A stretch of DNA of 64,000 nucleotides from NCBI GenBank assembly GCA_037893225.1, contig JAZGUH010000375.1, positions 620,001 to 684,000 of the forward strand, given 5' to 3'. Made by a program: the position numbers and the translations under genes. The notes under the pieces were generated by a model, which was not told where the DNA came from, did no database searches, and saw only the letters and a list, made by a program, of their open reading frames with translations. Source of the stretch: Hippasteria phrygiana (Eukaryota > Echinodermata > Asteroidea > Valvatida > Goniasteridae). Shown one piece after another: positions 1 through 10,577 of this stretch (position 1 is the stretch's first letter; each line of letters starts with the position of its first letter).

Positions 1-50
1 CAAAACAAAACAAAACAATACAAAAGAAAAGCCTAAAACATGCAGTTCTT

Positions 51-123
51 CGCCCGGTATGGGACTTGAACCCATGACCCTCAGATTAAAAGTCTGATGC
101 TCTACCGACTGAGCTAACCGGGC
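51..123 (-). tRNA. tRNA-Lys-TTT: tRNA-Lys (anticodon UUU), copy 1
   Basis: Cytosolic lysine tRNA decoding AAA/AAG, transcribed by Pol III. The 73-nt molecule folds perfectly: 7-bp acceptor GCCCGGT/ACCGGGC, D-stem GCTC/GAGC, anticodon stem TCAGA/TCTGA with loop CTTTTAA (U33 present, anticodon at 88-90), variable GGGTC, T-stem ATGGG/CCCAT, discriminator G73. The A box (TAGCTCAGTCGG) and B box (GGTTCAAGTCC) are intact. There is no intron and no encoded CCA. On the gene strand a TTTT run lies about 10 nt past the 3' end and further T-runs follow. This copy serves as the array consensus. Confidence 0.97.
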
Positions 124-930
124 CCTGGAAGGTGTACGGTGGACCGATTTCAAGCCATTTTCCTTCAACAGAGCGTGTAAGTCTCGCGATATCACAACTT
201 TTCATCACTAGATATTGGTAAGGTCTTGGTACGAAACACTAACTAGTTTATTGACGGACCATATTATTAACAGCAAAGCTGTAGCGTGAAGTCTTAGCAG
301 CTAGAACTGTGATTGGAAACTACAGCTAGTGTAAGTAGTATTAATTCAAGTGTATTTGGTGTACCATCAAAAACATCTCTTAAACTTCTTAAATATTTGT
401 TAGAGCTGTGAGACATTTCTCAATTATTAAAAATATCTATAAACCATTTAGAGATATCTCGACTGCATCTATTTCACGATATCTGTAATTAAACATTTGA
501 AGCTGTACTTGTATGATGCAAAATAATTTCATCAAAAATGACGCCGCGTGCAGCTCCTTGGACGAATCCGACCAAGTTTATATTTGCAGGATGAATGTGG
601 TCATGATAGGTGGTCATCCGCATCTGTAAAGTGGCACATGCTTTGTATGACTACAAGCATTGACTATTCATCTGTAGCGATATTTTCAAGCCACAAAGAA
701 CAATCATTACATGACAGATTGCATGGTATCAGCTGAGAACTTGAGAAGCTTTCGGCCTTGTTGTTGTTGTTGTTGTCGTTAAGTTGTTGTCACCGTTGTT
801 GTTCTTGGCACGCGGATCAGAAAACTTTACTCCGGGTGAAACACATGATTATTCAGAACGTTTACACAATGAATGTGGGGATGACTTTCCCAATAACTAT
901 ATTCAAACTTCCAGCGTTGGTTTTACAGAG
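124..930. other. Representative Lys-Tyr divergent spacer, no gene recognised
   Basis: An AT-rich spacer of ~805 bp recurs between every Lys and the following Tyr. Visible elements are an inverted repeat AGCTGTAG...CTACAGCT near 279-328, a perfect 10-bp palindrome GAGATATCTC near 450-459, a (GTT)n tract near 760-778 and a TATATT motif about 30 bp before the Tyr gene. Short open frames run through it and into the tRNAs, but they show no coding signal. I recognised no snRNA, 5S rRNA or other RNA gene in it. Confidence 0.7.
758..778. repeat. GTT trinucleotide tract
   Basis: A short TTG/GTT run followed by GTCGTTAAG. Two main length alleles occur across the array, differing by 6 bp: the longer here and at 3093, 4237 and 11213, the shorter at 1930, 10052 and 12380. 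The length is shared by units of the same family. Confidence 0.85.
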
Positions 931-1012
931 CCTTCGATAGCTCAGTTGGTAGAGCGATGGACTGTAGTGTTAAGAAATCCATAGGTCGCTGGTTTGAATC
1001 CGGCTCGAAAGA
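931..1012 (+). pseudogene. tRNA-Tyr (GUA), degenerate copy 1
   Basis: Tyr copy with a 9-nt instead of 10-nt intron. C56 is changed to T inside the B box (GGTTTGAATCC), which loses the G19-C56 tertiary pair and weakens TFIIIC binding. G71 is changed to A, breaking pair 2-71 of the acceptor. G27 is changed to A, which by itself improves pair 27-43. A T5 run follows. The same combination recurs at 7893, so the lesion has been duplicated. Probably non-functional. Confidence 0.75.
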
Positions 1013-1217
1013 AATTTTTCTTTCATCGAATTCCAATACTTTGAAAAGAGAATCGCGCTAAAGTGAAGTGAAGTGCCTCATGATTTATCTTTTAAACCCT
1101 TAATTTTTTGAGGATATCTGGAAAATTTGCGAGATTCTCCACATTGACCAATTGCTTTCAACTCAAATAGAACAAAACAAAACAATACAAAAGAAAAGCC
1201 TAAAACATGCAGTTCTT

Positions 1218-1290
1218 CGCCCGGTATGGGACTTGAACCCATGACCCTCAGATTAAAAGTCTGATGCTCTACCGACTGAGCTAACCGGGC
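1218..1290 (-). tRNA. tRNA-Lys-TTT: tRNA-Lys (UUU), copy 2
   Basis: Consensus sequence throughout. The 5' flank differs by one base (CTAGAAGG in place of CTGGAAGG on the plus strand). Confidence 0.95.
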
Positions 1291-2095
1291 CCTAGAAGGT
1301 GTACGGTGGACCGATTTCAAGCCATTTTCCTTCAACAGAGCGTGTAAGTCTCGCGATATCACAACTTTTCATCACTAGATATTGGTAAGGTCTTGGTACG
1401 AAACACTAACTAGTTTATTGACGGACCATATTATTAACAGCAAAGCTGTAGCGTGAAGTCTTAGCAGCTAGAACTGCGATTGGAAACTACAGCTAGTGTA
1501 ATTAGTATTAATTCAAGTATATTTGGTGTACCATCAAAAACATCTCTTAAACTTCTTTAATATTTGTTAGAGCTGTGAGATATTTCTCAATTATTAAAAA
1601 TATCTATAAACCATTTAGAGATATCTCGACTGCATCTATTTCACGATATCTGTAATTAAACATTTGAAGCTGTACCTGTATGATGCAAAATAATTTCATC
1701 AAAAATGACGCCGCGTGCAGCTCCAATGGACGAATCCGACCAAGTTTTTATTATTTGCAGGATGAATGTGGTCATGATAGGTGGTCATCCGCATCTGTAA
1801 AGTGGCACATGCTTTGTATGACTACAAGCATTGACTATTCATCTGTAGCGATATTTTCAAGCCACAAAGAACAATCATTACATGACAGATTGCATGGTAT
1901 CAGCTGAGAACTTGAGAAGCTTTCGGCCTTGTTGTTGTTGTCGTTAAGTTGTTGTCACCGTTGTTGTTCTTGGCACGCGGATCAGAAAACTCTACTCCGG
2001 GTAAAACACATGATTATTCAGAACGTTTACACAATGAATGTGGGGATGACTTTCCCAATAACTATATTCAAACTTCCAGCGTTGGTTTAACAGAG

Positions 2096-2178
2096 CCTTC
2101 GATAGCTCAGTTGGTAGAGCGGTGGACTGTAGTGTTAAAGAAATCCATAGGTCGCTGGTTCGAATCCGGCTCGAAGGA
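2096..2178 (+). tRNA. tRNA-Tyr-GTA: tRNA-Tyr (GUA) with 10-nt intron, copy 2
   Basis: Cytosolic tyrosine tRNA decoding UAC/UAU. Exons give acceptor CCTTCGA/TCGAAGG, D-stem GCTC/GAGC, anticodon stem GTGGA/TCCAT, loop CTGTAGA, variable AGGTC, T-stem GCTGG/CCGGC and A73; every stem pairs (27-43 is G-U). C1:G72 and A73 are the eukaryotic TyrRS identity elements. The intron TGTTAAAGAA (2133-2142) sits after G37, the usual eukaryotic splice site, and must be removed by tRNA endonuclease and ligase. The A box (TAGCTCAGTTGG) and B box (GGTTCGAATCC) are perfect. A T7 run starts 2 nt past A73. The next Lys gene converges on it 207 bp away. Confidence 0.97.
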
Positions 2179-2385
2179 ATTTTTTTCTTTCATCGAATTC
2201 CAATACTTTGAAAAGAGAATCGCGCCAAAGTGAAGTGCCTCATGATTTATCTTTTTAAAACCTTAATTTTTTGAGGATGTCTGGAAAATTTGCGAGATTC
2301 TCCACATTGACCAATTGCTTTCAACTCAAATAGAACAAAACAAAACAAAACAATACAAAAGAAAAGCCTAAAACATGCAGTTCTT

Positions 2386-2458
2386 CGCCCGGTATGGGAC
2401 TTGAACCCATGACCCTCAGATTAAAAGTCTGATTCTCTACCGACTGAGCTAACCGGGC
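2386..2458 (-). tRNA. tRNA-Lys-TTT: tRNA-Lys (UUU), copy 3, D-stem variant
   Basis: C25 is changed to A, so pair 10-25 at the end of the D-stem is lost; everything else is consensus. The same change occurs at 49505 and 58790. The A-rich 3' flank has an extra CAAAA repeat. May still function. Confidence 0.85.
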
Positions 2459-3265
2459 CCTGGAAGGTGTACGGTGGACCGATTTCAAGCCATTTTCCTT
2501 CAACAGAGCGTGTAAGTCTCGCGATATCACAACTTTTCATCACTAGATATTGGTAAGGTCTTGGTACGAAACACTAACTAGTTTATTGACGGACCATATT
2601 ATTAACAGCAAAGCTGTAGCGTGAAGTCTTAGCAGCTAGAACTGTGATTGGAAACTACAGCTAGTGTAAGTAGTATTAATTCAAGTGTATTTGGTGTACC
2701 ATCAAAAACATCTCTTAAACTTCTTAAATATTTGTTAGAGCTGTGAGACATTTCTCAATTATTAAAAATATCTATAAACCATTTAGAGATATCTCGACTG
2801 CATCTATTTCACGATATCTGTAATTAAACATTTCAAGCTGTACTTGTATGATGCAAAATAATTTCATCAAAAATGACGCCGCGTGCAGCTCCTTGGACGA
2901 ATCCGACCAAGTTTATATTTGCAGGATGAATGTGGTCATGATAGGTGGTCATCCGCATCTGTAAAGTGGCACATGCTTTGTATGACTACAAGCATTGACT
3001 ATTCATCTGTAGCGATATTTTCAAGCCACAAAGAACAATCATTACATGACAGATTGCATGGTATCAGCTGAGAACTTGAGAAGCTTTCGGCCTTGTTGTT
3101 GTTGTTGTTGTCGTTAAGTTGTTGTCACCGTTGTTGTTCTTGGCACGCGGATCAGAAAACTCTACTCCGGGTGAAACACATGATTATTCAGAACGTTTAC
3201 ACAATGAATGTGGGGATGACTTTCCCAATAACTATATTCAAACTTCCAGCGTGGGTTTTACAGAG

Positions 3266-3348
3266 CCTTCGATAGCTCAGTTGGTAGAGCGGTGGACTGT
3301 AGTGTTAAAGAAATCCATAGGTCGCTGGTTCGAATCCGGCTCGAAGGA
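3266..3348 (+). tRNA. tRNA-Tyr-GTA: tRNA-Tyr (GUA), copy 3
   Basis: Consensus exons and intron. The terminator is only T4 followed by GTTC (3350-3353), weaker than the T6 of most copies. Confidence 0.95.
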
Positions 3349-3529
3349 ATTTTGTTCTTTCATCGAATTCCAATACTTTGAAAAGAGAATCGCGCCAAAG
3401 TGAAGTGCCTCATGATTTATCTTTTTAAACCTTAAAATTTGCGAGATTCTCCACATTGACCAATTGCTTTCAACTCAAATAAAACAAAACAAAACAATAC
3501 AAAAGAAAAGCCTAAAAAATGCAGTTTTT

Positions 3530-3601
3530 CGCCCGGTTGGGACTTGAACCCATGACCCTCAGATTAAAAGTCTGATGCTCTACCGACTGAGCTAACCGGG
3601 C
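3530..3601 (-). pseudogene. tRNA-Lys (UUU), copy 4, one base missing
   Basis: 72 nt: one base is lost at the T-stem/acceptor junction (GCCCGGTTGGG on the plus strand where the consensus reads GCCCGGTATGGG). The T-stem loses its outermost pair or the acceptor is shifted. The anticodon arm and both boxes are intact, so it could be transcribed but may misfold. Copied at 5843. Confidence 0.8.
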
Positions 3602-4409
3602 CCTGGAAGGTGTACGGTGGACCGATTTGAAGCCATTTTCCTTCAACAGAGCGTGTAAGTCTCGCGATATCACAACTTTTCATCACTAGATATTGGTAAG
3701 GTCTTGGTACGAAACACTAACTAGTTTATTGACGGACCATATTATTAACAGCAAAGCTGTAGCGTGAAGTCTAAGCAGCTAGAACTGTGATTGGAAACTA
3801 CAGCTAGTGTAAGTAGTATTAATTCAAGTATATTTGGTGTACCATCAAAAACATCTCTTAAACTTCTTAAATATTTGTTAGAGCTGTGAGATATTTCTCA
3901 ATCATTAAAAATATCTATAAACCATTTAGAGATATCTCGACTGCATCTATTTCACGATATCTGTAATTAAACATTTGAAGCTGTACCTGTATGATGCAAA
4001 ATAATTTCATCAAAAATGACGCCGCGTGCAGCTCCTATGGACGAATCCGACCAAGTTTCTTTTTGCAGGATGAATGTGGTCATGATAGGTGGTCATCCGC
4101 ATCTGTAAAGTGGCACATGCTTTGTATGACTACAAGCATTGACTATTCATCTGTAGCGATATTTTCAAGCCACAAAGAACAATCATTACATGACAGATTG
4201 CATGGTATCAGCTGAGAACTTGAGAAGCTTTCGGCCTTGTTGTTGTTGTTGTTGTCGTTAAGTTGTTGTCACCGTTGTTGTTCTTGGCACGCGGATCAGA
4301 AAACTCTACTCCGGGTGAAACACATGATTATTCAGAACGTTTACACAATGAATGTGGGGATGACTTTCCCAATAACTATATTCAAACTTCCAGCGTGGGT
4401 TTTACAGAG

Positions 4410-4492
4410 CCTTCGATAGCTCAGTTGGTAGAGCGGTGGACTGTAGTGTTAAAGAAATCCATAGGTCGCTGGTTCGAATCCGGCTCGAAGGA
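4410..4492 (+). tRNA. tRNA-Tyr-GTA: tRNA-Tyr (GUA), copy 4
   Basis: Consensus gene. The 3' flank is AATTTTTC (T5), a family marker shared with the copies at 931, 6723 and 7893. Confidence 0.95.
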
Positions 4493-4698
4493 AATTTTTC
4501 TTTCATCGAATTCCAATACTTTGAAAAGAGAATCGCGCTGAAGTGAAGTGAAGTGCCTCATGATTTATCTTTTTAAAACCTTCATTTTTTTAGGATATCT
4601 GGAAAATTTGCGAGATTCTCCACATTGACCAATTGCTTTCAACTCAAACAGAACAAAACAAAACAATACAAAAGAAAAGCCTAAAAAATGCAGTTCTT

Positions 4699-4771
4699 CG
4701 CCCGGTATGGGACTTGAACCCATGACCCTCAGATTAAAAGTCTGATGCTCTACCGACTGAGCTAACCGGGC
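4699..4771 (-). tRNA. tRNA-Lys-TTT: tRNA-Lys (UUU), copy 5
   Basis: Consensus sequence. The 5' flank reads CTGGAAAG and the 3' flank AAAAAATGCAG on the plus strand. Confidence 0.95.
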
Positions 4772-5578
4772 CCTGGAAAGTGTACGGTGGACCGATTTCA
4801 AGCCATTTTCCTTCAACAGAGCGTGTAAGTCTCGCGATATCACAACTTTTCATCACTAGATATTGGTAAGGTCTTGGTACGAAACACTAACTAGTTTATT
4901 GACGGACCATATTATTAACAGCAAAGCTTTAGCGTGAAGTCTTAGCAGCTAGAACTGTGATTGGAAACTACAGCTAGTGTAAGTAGTATTAATTCAAGTG
5001 TATTTGGTGTACCATCAAAAACATCTCTTAAACTTCTTAAATATTTGTTAGAGCTGTGAGACATTTCTCAATTATTAAAAATATCTATAAACCATTTAGA
5101 GATATCTCGACTGCATCTATTTCACGATATCTGTAATTAAACATTTGAAGCTGTACTTGTATGATGCAAAATAATTTCATCAAAAATGACGCCGCGTGCA
5201 GCTCCTTGGACGAATCCGACCAAGTTTATATTTGCAGGATGAATGTGGTCATGATAGGTGGTCATCCGCATCTGTAAAGTGGCACATGCTTTGTATGACT
5301 ACAAGCATTGACTATTCATCTGTAGCGATATTTTCAAGCCACAAAGAACAATCATTACATGACAGATTGCATGGTATCAGCTGAGAACTTGAGAAGCTTT
5401 CGGCCTTGTTGTTGTTGTTGTTGTCGTTAAGTTGTTGTCACCGTTGTTGTTCTTGGCACGCGGATCAGAAAACTCTACTCCGGGTGAAACACATGATTAT
5501 TCAGAACGTTTACACAATGAATGTGGGGATGACTTTCCCAATAACTATATTCAAACTTCCAGCGTGGGTTTTACAGAG

Positions 5579-5661
5579 CCTTCGATAGCTCAGTTGGTAG
5601 AGCGGTGGACTGTAGTGTTAAAGAAATCCATAGGTCGCTGGTTCGAATCCGGCTCGAAGGA
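5579..5661 (+). tRNA. tRNA-Tyr-GTA: tRNA-Tyr (GUA), copy 5
   Basis: Consensus gene with T4 terminator. It is the 2313-bp-shifted duplicate of the copy at 3266. Confidence 0.95.
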
Positions 5662-5842
5662 ATTTTGTTCTTTCATCGAATTCCAATACTTTGAAAAGAG
5701 AATCGCGCCAAAGTGAAGTGCCTCATGATTTATCTTTTTAAACCTTAAAATTTGCGAGATTCTCCACATTGACCAATTGCTTTCAACTCAAATAAAACAA
5801 AACAAAACAATACAAAAGAAAAGCCTAAAAAATGCAGTTTTT

Positions 5843-5914
5843 CGCCCGGTTGGGACTTGAACCCATGACCCTCAGATTAAAAGTCTGATGCTCTACCGAC
5901 TGAGCTAACCGGGC
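5843..5914 (-). pseudogene. tRNA-Lys (UUU), copy 6, one base missing
   Basis: Same single-base deletion as the copy at 3530, which lies exactly 2313 bp upstream; the defect was duplicated with the dimer. Confidence 0.8.
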
Positions 5915-6722
5915 CCTGGAAGGTGTACGGTGGACCGATTTCAAGCCATTTTCCTTCAACAGAGCGTGTAAGTCTCGCGATATCACAACTTTTCATCACT
6001 AGATATTGGTAAGGTCTTGGTACGAAACACTAACTAGTTTATTGCCGGACCATATTATTAACAGCAAAGCTGTAGCGTGAAGTCTAAGCAGCTAGAACTG
6101 TGATTGGAAACTACAGCTAGTGTAAGTAGTATTAATTCAAGTATATTTGGTGTACCATCAAAAACATCTCTTAAACTTCTTAAATATTTGTTAGAGCTGT
6201 GAGATATTTCTCAATCATTAAAAATATCTATAAACCATTTAGAGATATCTCGACTGCATCTATTTCACGATATCTGTAATTAAACATTTGAAGCTGTACC
6301 TGTATGATGCAAAATAATTTCATCAAAAATGACGCCGCGTGCAGCTCCTATGGACGAATCCGACCAAGTTTCTTTTTGCAGGATGAATGTGGTCATGATA
6401 GGTGGTCATCCGCATCTGTAAAGTGGCACATGCTTTGTATGACTACAAGCATTGACTATTCATCTGTAGCGATATTTTCAAGCCACAAAGAACAATCATT
6501 ACATGACAGATTGCATGGTATCAGCTGAGAACTTGAGAAGCTTTCGGCCTTGTTGTTGTTGTTGTTGTCGTTAAGTTGTTGTCACCGTTGTTGTTCTTGG
6601 CACGCGGATCAGAAAACTCTACTCCGGGTGAAACACATGATTATTCAGAACGTTTACACAATGAATGTGGGGATGACTTTCCCAATAACTATATTCAAAC
6701 TTCCAGCGTGGGTTTTACAGAG

Positions 6723-6805
6723 CCTTCGATAGCTCAGTTGGTAGAGCGGTGGACTGTAGTGTTAAAGAAATCCATAGGTCGCTGGTTCGAATCCGGCTCG
6801 AAGGA
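6723..6805 (+). tRNA. tRNA-Tyr-GTA: tRNA-Tyr (GUA), copy 6
   Basis: Consensus gene, T5 terminator; duplicate of 4410. Confidence 0.95.
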
Positions 6806-7011
6806 AATTTTTCTTTCATCGAATTCCAATACTTTGAAAAGAGAATCGCGCTGAAGTGAAGTGAAGTGCCTCATGATTTATCTTTTTAAAACCTTCATTT
6901 TTTTAGGATATCTGGAAAATTTGCGAGATTCTCCACATTGACCAATTGCTTTCAACTCAAACAGAACAAAACAAAACAATACAAAAGAAAAGCCTAAAAA
7001 ATGCAGTTCTT

Positions 7012-7084
7012 CGCCCGGTATGGGACTTGAACCCATGACCCTCAGATTAAAAGCCTGATGCTCTACCGACTGAGCTAACCGGGC
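7012..7084 (-). tRNA. tRNA-Lys-TTT: tRNA-Lys (UUU), copy 7
   Basis: A31 is changed to G, which turns the last anticodon-stem pair into a G-U wobble. This is the main difference from its duplicate at 4699. Likely still functional. Confidence 0.92.
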
Positions 7085-7892
7085 CCTGGAAGGTGTACGG
7101 TGGACCGATTTCAAGCCATTTTCCTTCAACAGAGCGTGTAAGTCTCGCGATATCACAACTTTTCATCACTAGATATTGGTAAGGTCTTGGTACGAAACAC
7201 TAACTAGTTTATTGACGGACCATATTATTAACAGCAAAGCTTTAGCGTGAAGTCTTAGCAGCTAGAACTGTGATTGGAAACTACAGCTAGTGTAAGTAGT
7301 ATTAATTCAAGTATATTTGGTGTACCATCAAAAACATCTCTTAAACTTCTTAAATATTTGTTAGAGCTGTGAGATATTTCTCAATTATTAAAAATATGTA
7401 TAAACCATTTAGAGATATCTCGACTGCATCTATTTCACGATATCTGTAATTAAACATTTGAAGCTGTACCTGTATGATGCAAAATAATTTCATCAAAAAT
7501 GACGCCGCGTGCAGCTCCTATGGACGAATCCGACCAAGTTTCTTTTTGCAGGATGAATGTGGTCATGATAGGTGGTCATCCGCATCTGTAAAGTGGCACA
7601 TGCTTTGTATGACTACAAGCATTGACTATTCATCTGTAGCGATATTTTCAAGCCACAAAGAACAATCATTACATGACAGATTGCATGGTATCAGCTGAGA
7701 ACTTGAGAAGCTTTCGGCCTTGTTGTTGTTGTTGTTGTCGTTAAGTTGTTGTCACCGTTGTTGTTCTTGGCACGCGGATCAGAAAACTCTACTCCGGGTG
7801 AAACACATGATTATTCAGAACGTTTACACAATGAATGTGGGGATGACATTCCCAATAACTATATTCAAACTTCCAGCGTGGGTTTTACAGAG

Positions 7893-7974
7893 CCTTCGAT
7901 AGCTCAGTTGGTAGAGCGATGGACTGTAGTGTTAAGAAATCCATAGGTCGCTGGTTTGAATCCGGCTCGAAAGA
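7893..7974 (+). pseudogene. tRNA-Tyr (GUA), degenerate copy 7
   Basis: Carries the same four changes as the copy at 931 (9-nt intron, G27A, C56T, G71A), showing common origin over 6962 bp. Confidence 0.75.
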
Positions 7975-8179
7975 AATTTTTCTTTCATCGAATTCCAATA
8001 CTTTGAAAAGAGAATCGCGCTAAAGTGAAGTGAAGTGCCTCATGATTTATCTTTTAAACCCTTAATTTTTTGAGGATATCTGGAAAATTTGCGAGATTCT
8101 CCACATTGACCAATTGCTTTCAACTCAAATAGAACAAAACAAAACAATACAAAAGAAAAGCCTAAAACATGCAGTTCTT

Positions 8180-8252
8180 CGCCCGGTATGGGACTTGAAC
8201 CCATGACCCTCAGATTAAAAGTCTGATGCTCTACCGACTGAGCTAACCGGGC
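8180..8252 (-). tRNA. tRNA-Lys-TTT: tRNA-Lys (UUU), copy 8
   Basis: Consensus gene; duplicate of the copy at 1218. Confidence 0.96.
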
Positions 8253-9060
8253 CCTGGAAGGTGTACGGTGGACCGATTTCAAGCCATTTTCCTTCAACAG
8301 AGCGTGTAAGTCTCGCGATATCACAACTTTTCATCACTAGATATTGGTAAGGTCTTGGAACGAAACACTAACTAGTTTATTGACGGACCATATTATTAAC
8401 AGCAAAGCTGTAGCGTGAAGTCTTAGCAGCTAGAACTGTGATTGGAAACTACAGCTAGTGTAAGTAGTATTAATTCAAGTATATTTGGTGTACCATCAAA
8501 AACATCTCTTAAACTTCTTTAATATTTGTTAGAGCTGTGAGATATTTCTCAATTATTAAAAATATCTATAAACCATTTAGAGATATCTCGACTGCATCTA
8601 TTTCACGATATCTGTAATTAAACATTTGAAGCTGTACCTGTATGATGCAAAATAATTTCATCAAAAATGACGCCGCGTGCAGCTCCAATGCACGAATCCG
8701 ACCAAGTTTATGTTTGCAGGATGAATGTGGTCATGATAGGTGGTCATCCGCATCTGTAAAGTGGCACATGCTTTGTATGACTACAAGCATTGACTATTCA
8801 TCTGTAGCGATATTTTCAAGCCACAAAGAACAATCATTACATGACAGATTGCATGGTATCAACTGAGAACTTGAGAAGCTTTCGGCCTTGTTGTTGTTGT
8901 TGTTGTCGTTAAGTTGTTGTCACCGTTGTTGTTCTTGGCACGCGGATCAGAAAATTCTACTCCGGGTGAAACACATGATTATTCAGAACGTTTACACAAT
9001 GAATGTGGGGATGACTTTCCCAATAACTATATTCAAACTTCCAGGGTTGCTTTTACAGAG

Positions 9061-9143
9061 CCTTCGATAGCTCAGTTGGTAGAGCGGTGGACTGTAGTGT
9101 TAAAGAAATCCATAGGTCGCTGGTTCGAATCCGGCTCGAAGGA
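9061..9143 (+). tRNA. tRNA-Tyr-GTA: tRNA-Tyr (GUA), copy 8
   Basis: Consensus gene, T6 terminator. The 5' flank CCAGGGTTGC is a marker shared with 48075 and 51556. Confidence 0.96.
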
Positions 9144-9344
9144 ATTTTTTCTTTCATCGAATTCCAATACTTTGAAAAGAGAATCGCGCCAAAGTGAAGT
9201 GCCTCATGATTTATCTTTTTAAAACCTTCATTTTTTGAGGATGTCTGGAAAATTTGCGAGATTCTCCACATTGACCAATTGCTTTCAACTCAAATAGAAC
9301 AAAACAAAACAATACAAAAGAAAAGCCTAAAACATGCAGTTCTT

Positions 9345-9417
9345 CGCCCGGTATGGGACTTGAACCCATGACCCTCAGATTAAAAGTCTGATGCTCTACC
9401 GACTGAGCTAACCGGGC
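9345..9417 (-). tRNA. tRNA-Lys-TTT: tRNA-Lys (UUU), copy 9
   Basis: Consensus gene. The 5' flank has a private change (GGAAGCTATACGG on the plus strand). Confidence 0.96.
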
Positions 9418-10219
9418 CCTGGAAGCTATACGGTGGACCGATTTCAAGCCATTTTCCTTCAACAGAGCGTGTAAGTCTCGCGATATCAGAACTTTTCATC
9501 ACTAGATATTGGTAAGGTCTTGGTACGAAACACTAACTAGTTTATTGACGGACCATATTATTAACAGCAAAGCTGTAGCGTGAAGTCTTAGCAGCTAGAA
9601 CTGCGATTGGAAACTACAGCTAGTGTACGTAGTATTAATTCAAGTATATTTGGTGTACCATCAAAAACATCTCTTAAACTTCTTTAATATTTGTTAGAGC
9701 TGTGAGATATTTCTCAATTATTAAAAATATCTATAAACCATTTAGAGATATCTCGACTGCATCTATTTCACGATATCTGTAATTAAACATTTGAAGCTGT
9801 ACCTGTATGATGCAAAATAATTTCATCAAAAATGACGCCGCGTGCAGCTCCAATGGACGAATCCGACCAAGTTTATATTTGCAGGATGAATGTGGTCATG
9901 ATAGGTGGTCATCCGCATCTGTAAAGTGGCACATGCTTTGTATGACTACAAGCATTGACTATTCATCTGTAGCGATATTTTCAAGCCACAAAGAACAATC
10001 ATTACATGACAGATTGCATGGTATCAGCTGAGAACTTGAGAAGCTTTCGGCCTTGTTGTTGTTGTCGTTAAGTTGTTGTCACCGTTGTTGTTCTTGGCAC
10101 GCGGATCAGAAAACTCTACTCCGGGTGAAACACATGATTATTCAGAACGTTTACACAATGAATGTGGGGATGACTTTCCCAATAACTATATTCAAACTTC
10201 CAGCGTGGGTTTTACAGAG

Positions 10220-10302
10220 CCTTCGATAGCTCAGTTGGTAGAGCGGTAGACTGTAGTGTTAAAGAAATCCATAGGTCGCTGGTTCGAATCCGGCTCGAAG
10301 GA
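10220..10302 (+). tRNA. tRNA-Tyr-GTA: tRNA-Tyr (GUA), copy 9, anticodon-stem variant
   Basis: G29 is changed to A, giving an A-C mismatch with C41 in the middle of the anticodon stem. T4 terminator. The same change occurs at 18711, 22557 and 31141. Function is doubtful because the pre-tRNA splice helix is weakened. Confidence 0.8.
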
Positions 10303-10504
10303 ATTTTGTTCTTTCATCGAATTCCAATACTTTGAAAAGAGAATCGCGCCAAAGTGAAGTGCCTCATGATTTATCTTTTTAAAACCTTCATTTTTTGAGG
10401 ATGTCTGGAAAATTTGCGAGATTCTCCACATTGACCAATTGCTTTCAACTCAAATAGAACAAAACAAAACAATACAAAAGAAAAGCCTAAAACATGCAGT
10501 TCTT

Positions 10505-10577
10505 CGCCCGGTATGGGACTTGAACCCATGACCCTCAGATTAAAAGTCTGATGCTCTACCGACTGAGCTAACCGGGC
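10505..10577 (-). tRNA. tRNA-Lys-TTT: tRNA-Lys (UUU), copy 10
   Basis: Consensus gene with 5' flank marker GCTGG. Counterpart of 24095 (shift 13590 bp). Confidence 0.96.

Noticed and set aside
730..760. AAGCTTTCGGCCTT resembling the 5' end of U2 snRNA
   Set aside because: The match is short and lacks the branch-site recognition sequence and Sm site that U2 must have.
1078..1362. Minus-strand 94-codon frame and its many relatives containing RARLAQSVEHQTFNLRV
   Set aside because: The conserved core is the translated tRNA-Lys gene itself; this is a familiar false protein from tRNA loci. It has frameshifts and lost starts in several units.
1680..1907. 74-codon frame in the Lys-Tyr spacer, intact in most units
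   Set aside because: It does not overlap a tRNA, but it has no recognisable domain, and units near 548, 2883 and 5196 change its frame near the start. Conservation equals that of the surrounding spacer.
1949..2233. Plus-strand 92-102 codon frames containing SIAQLVERWTVV
   Set aside because: The core is the tRNA-Tyr gene and its intron read as protein; the end shifts with terminator length. No independent coding evidence.
2333..2360. CAAAA repeats as a retroposon poly-A tail
   Set aside because: They lie at a constant place in every unit and serve as T-runs 3' of the Lys gene; no target duplication surrounds the Lys gene.
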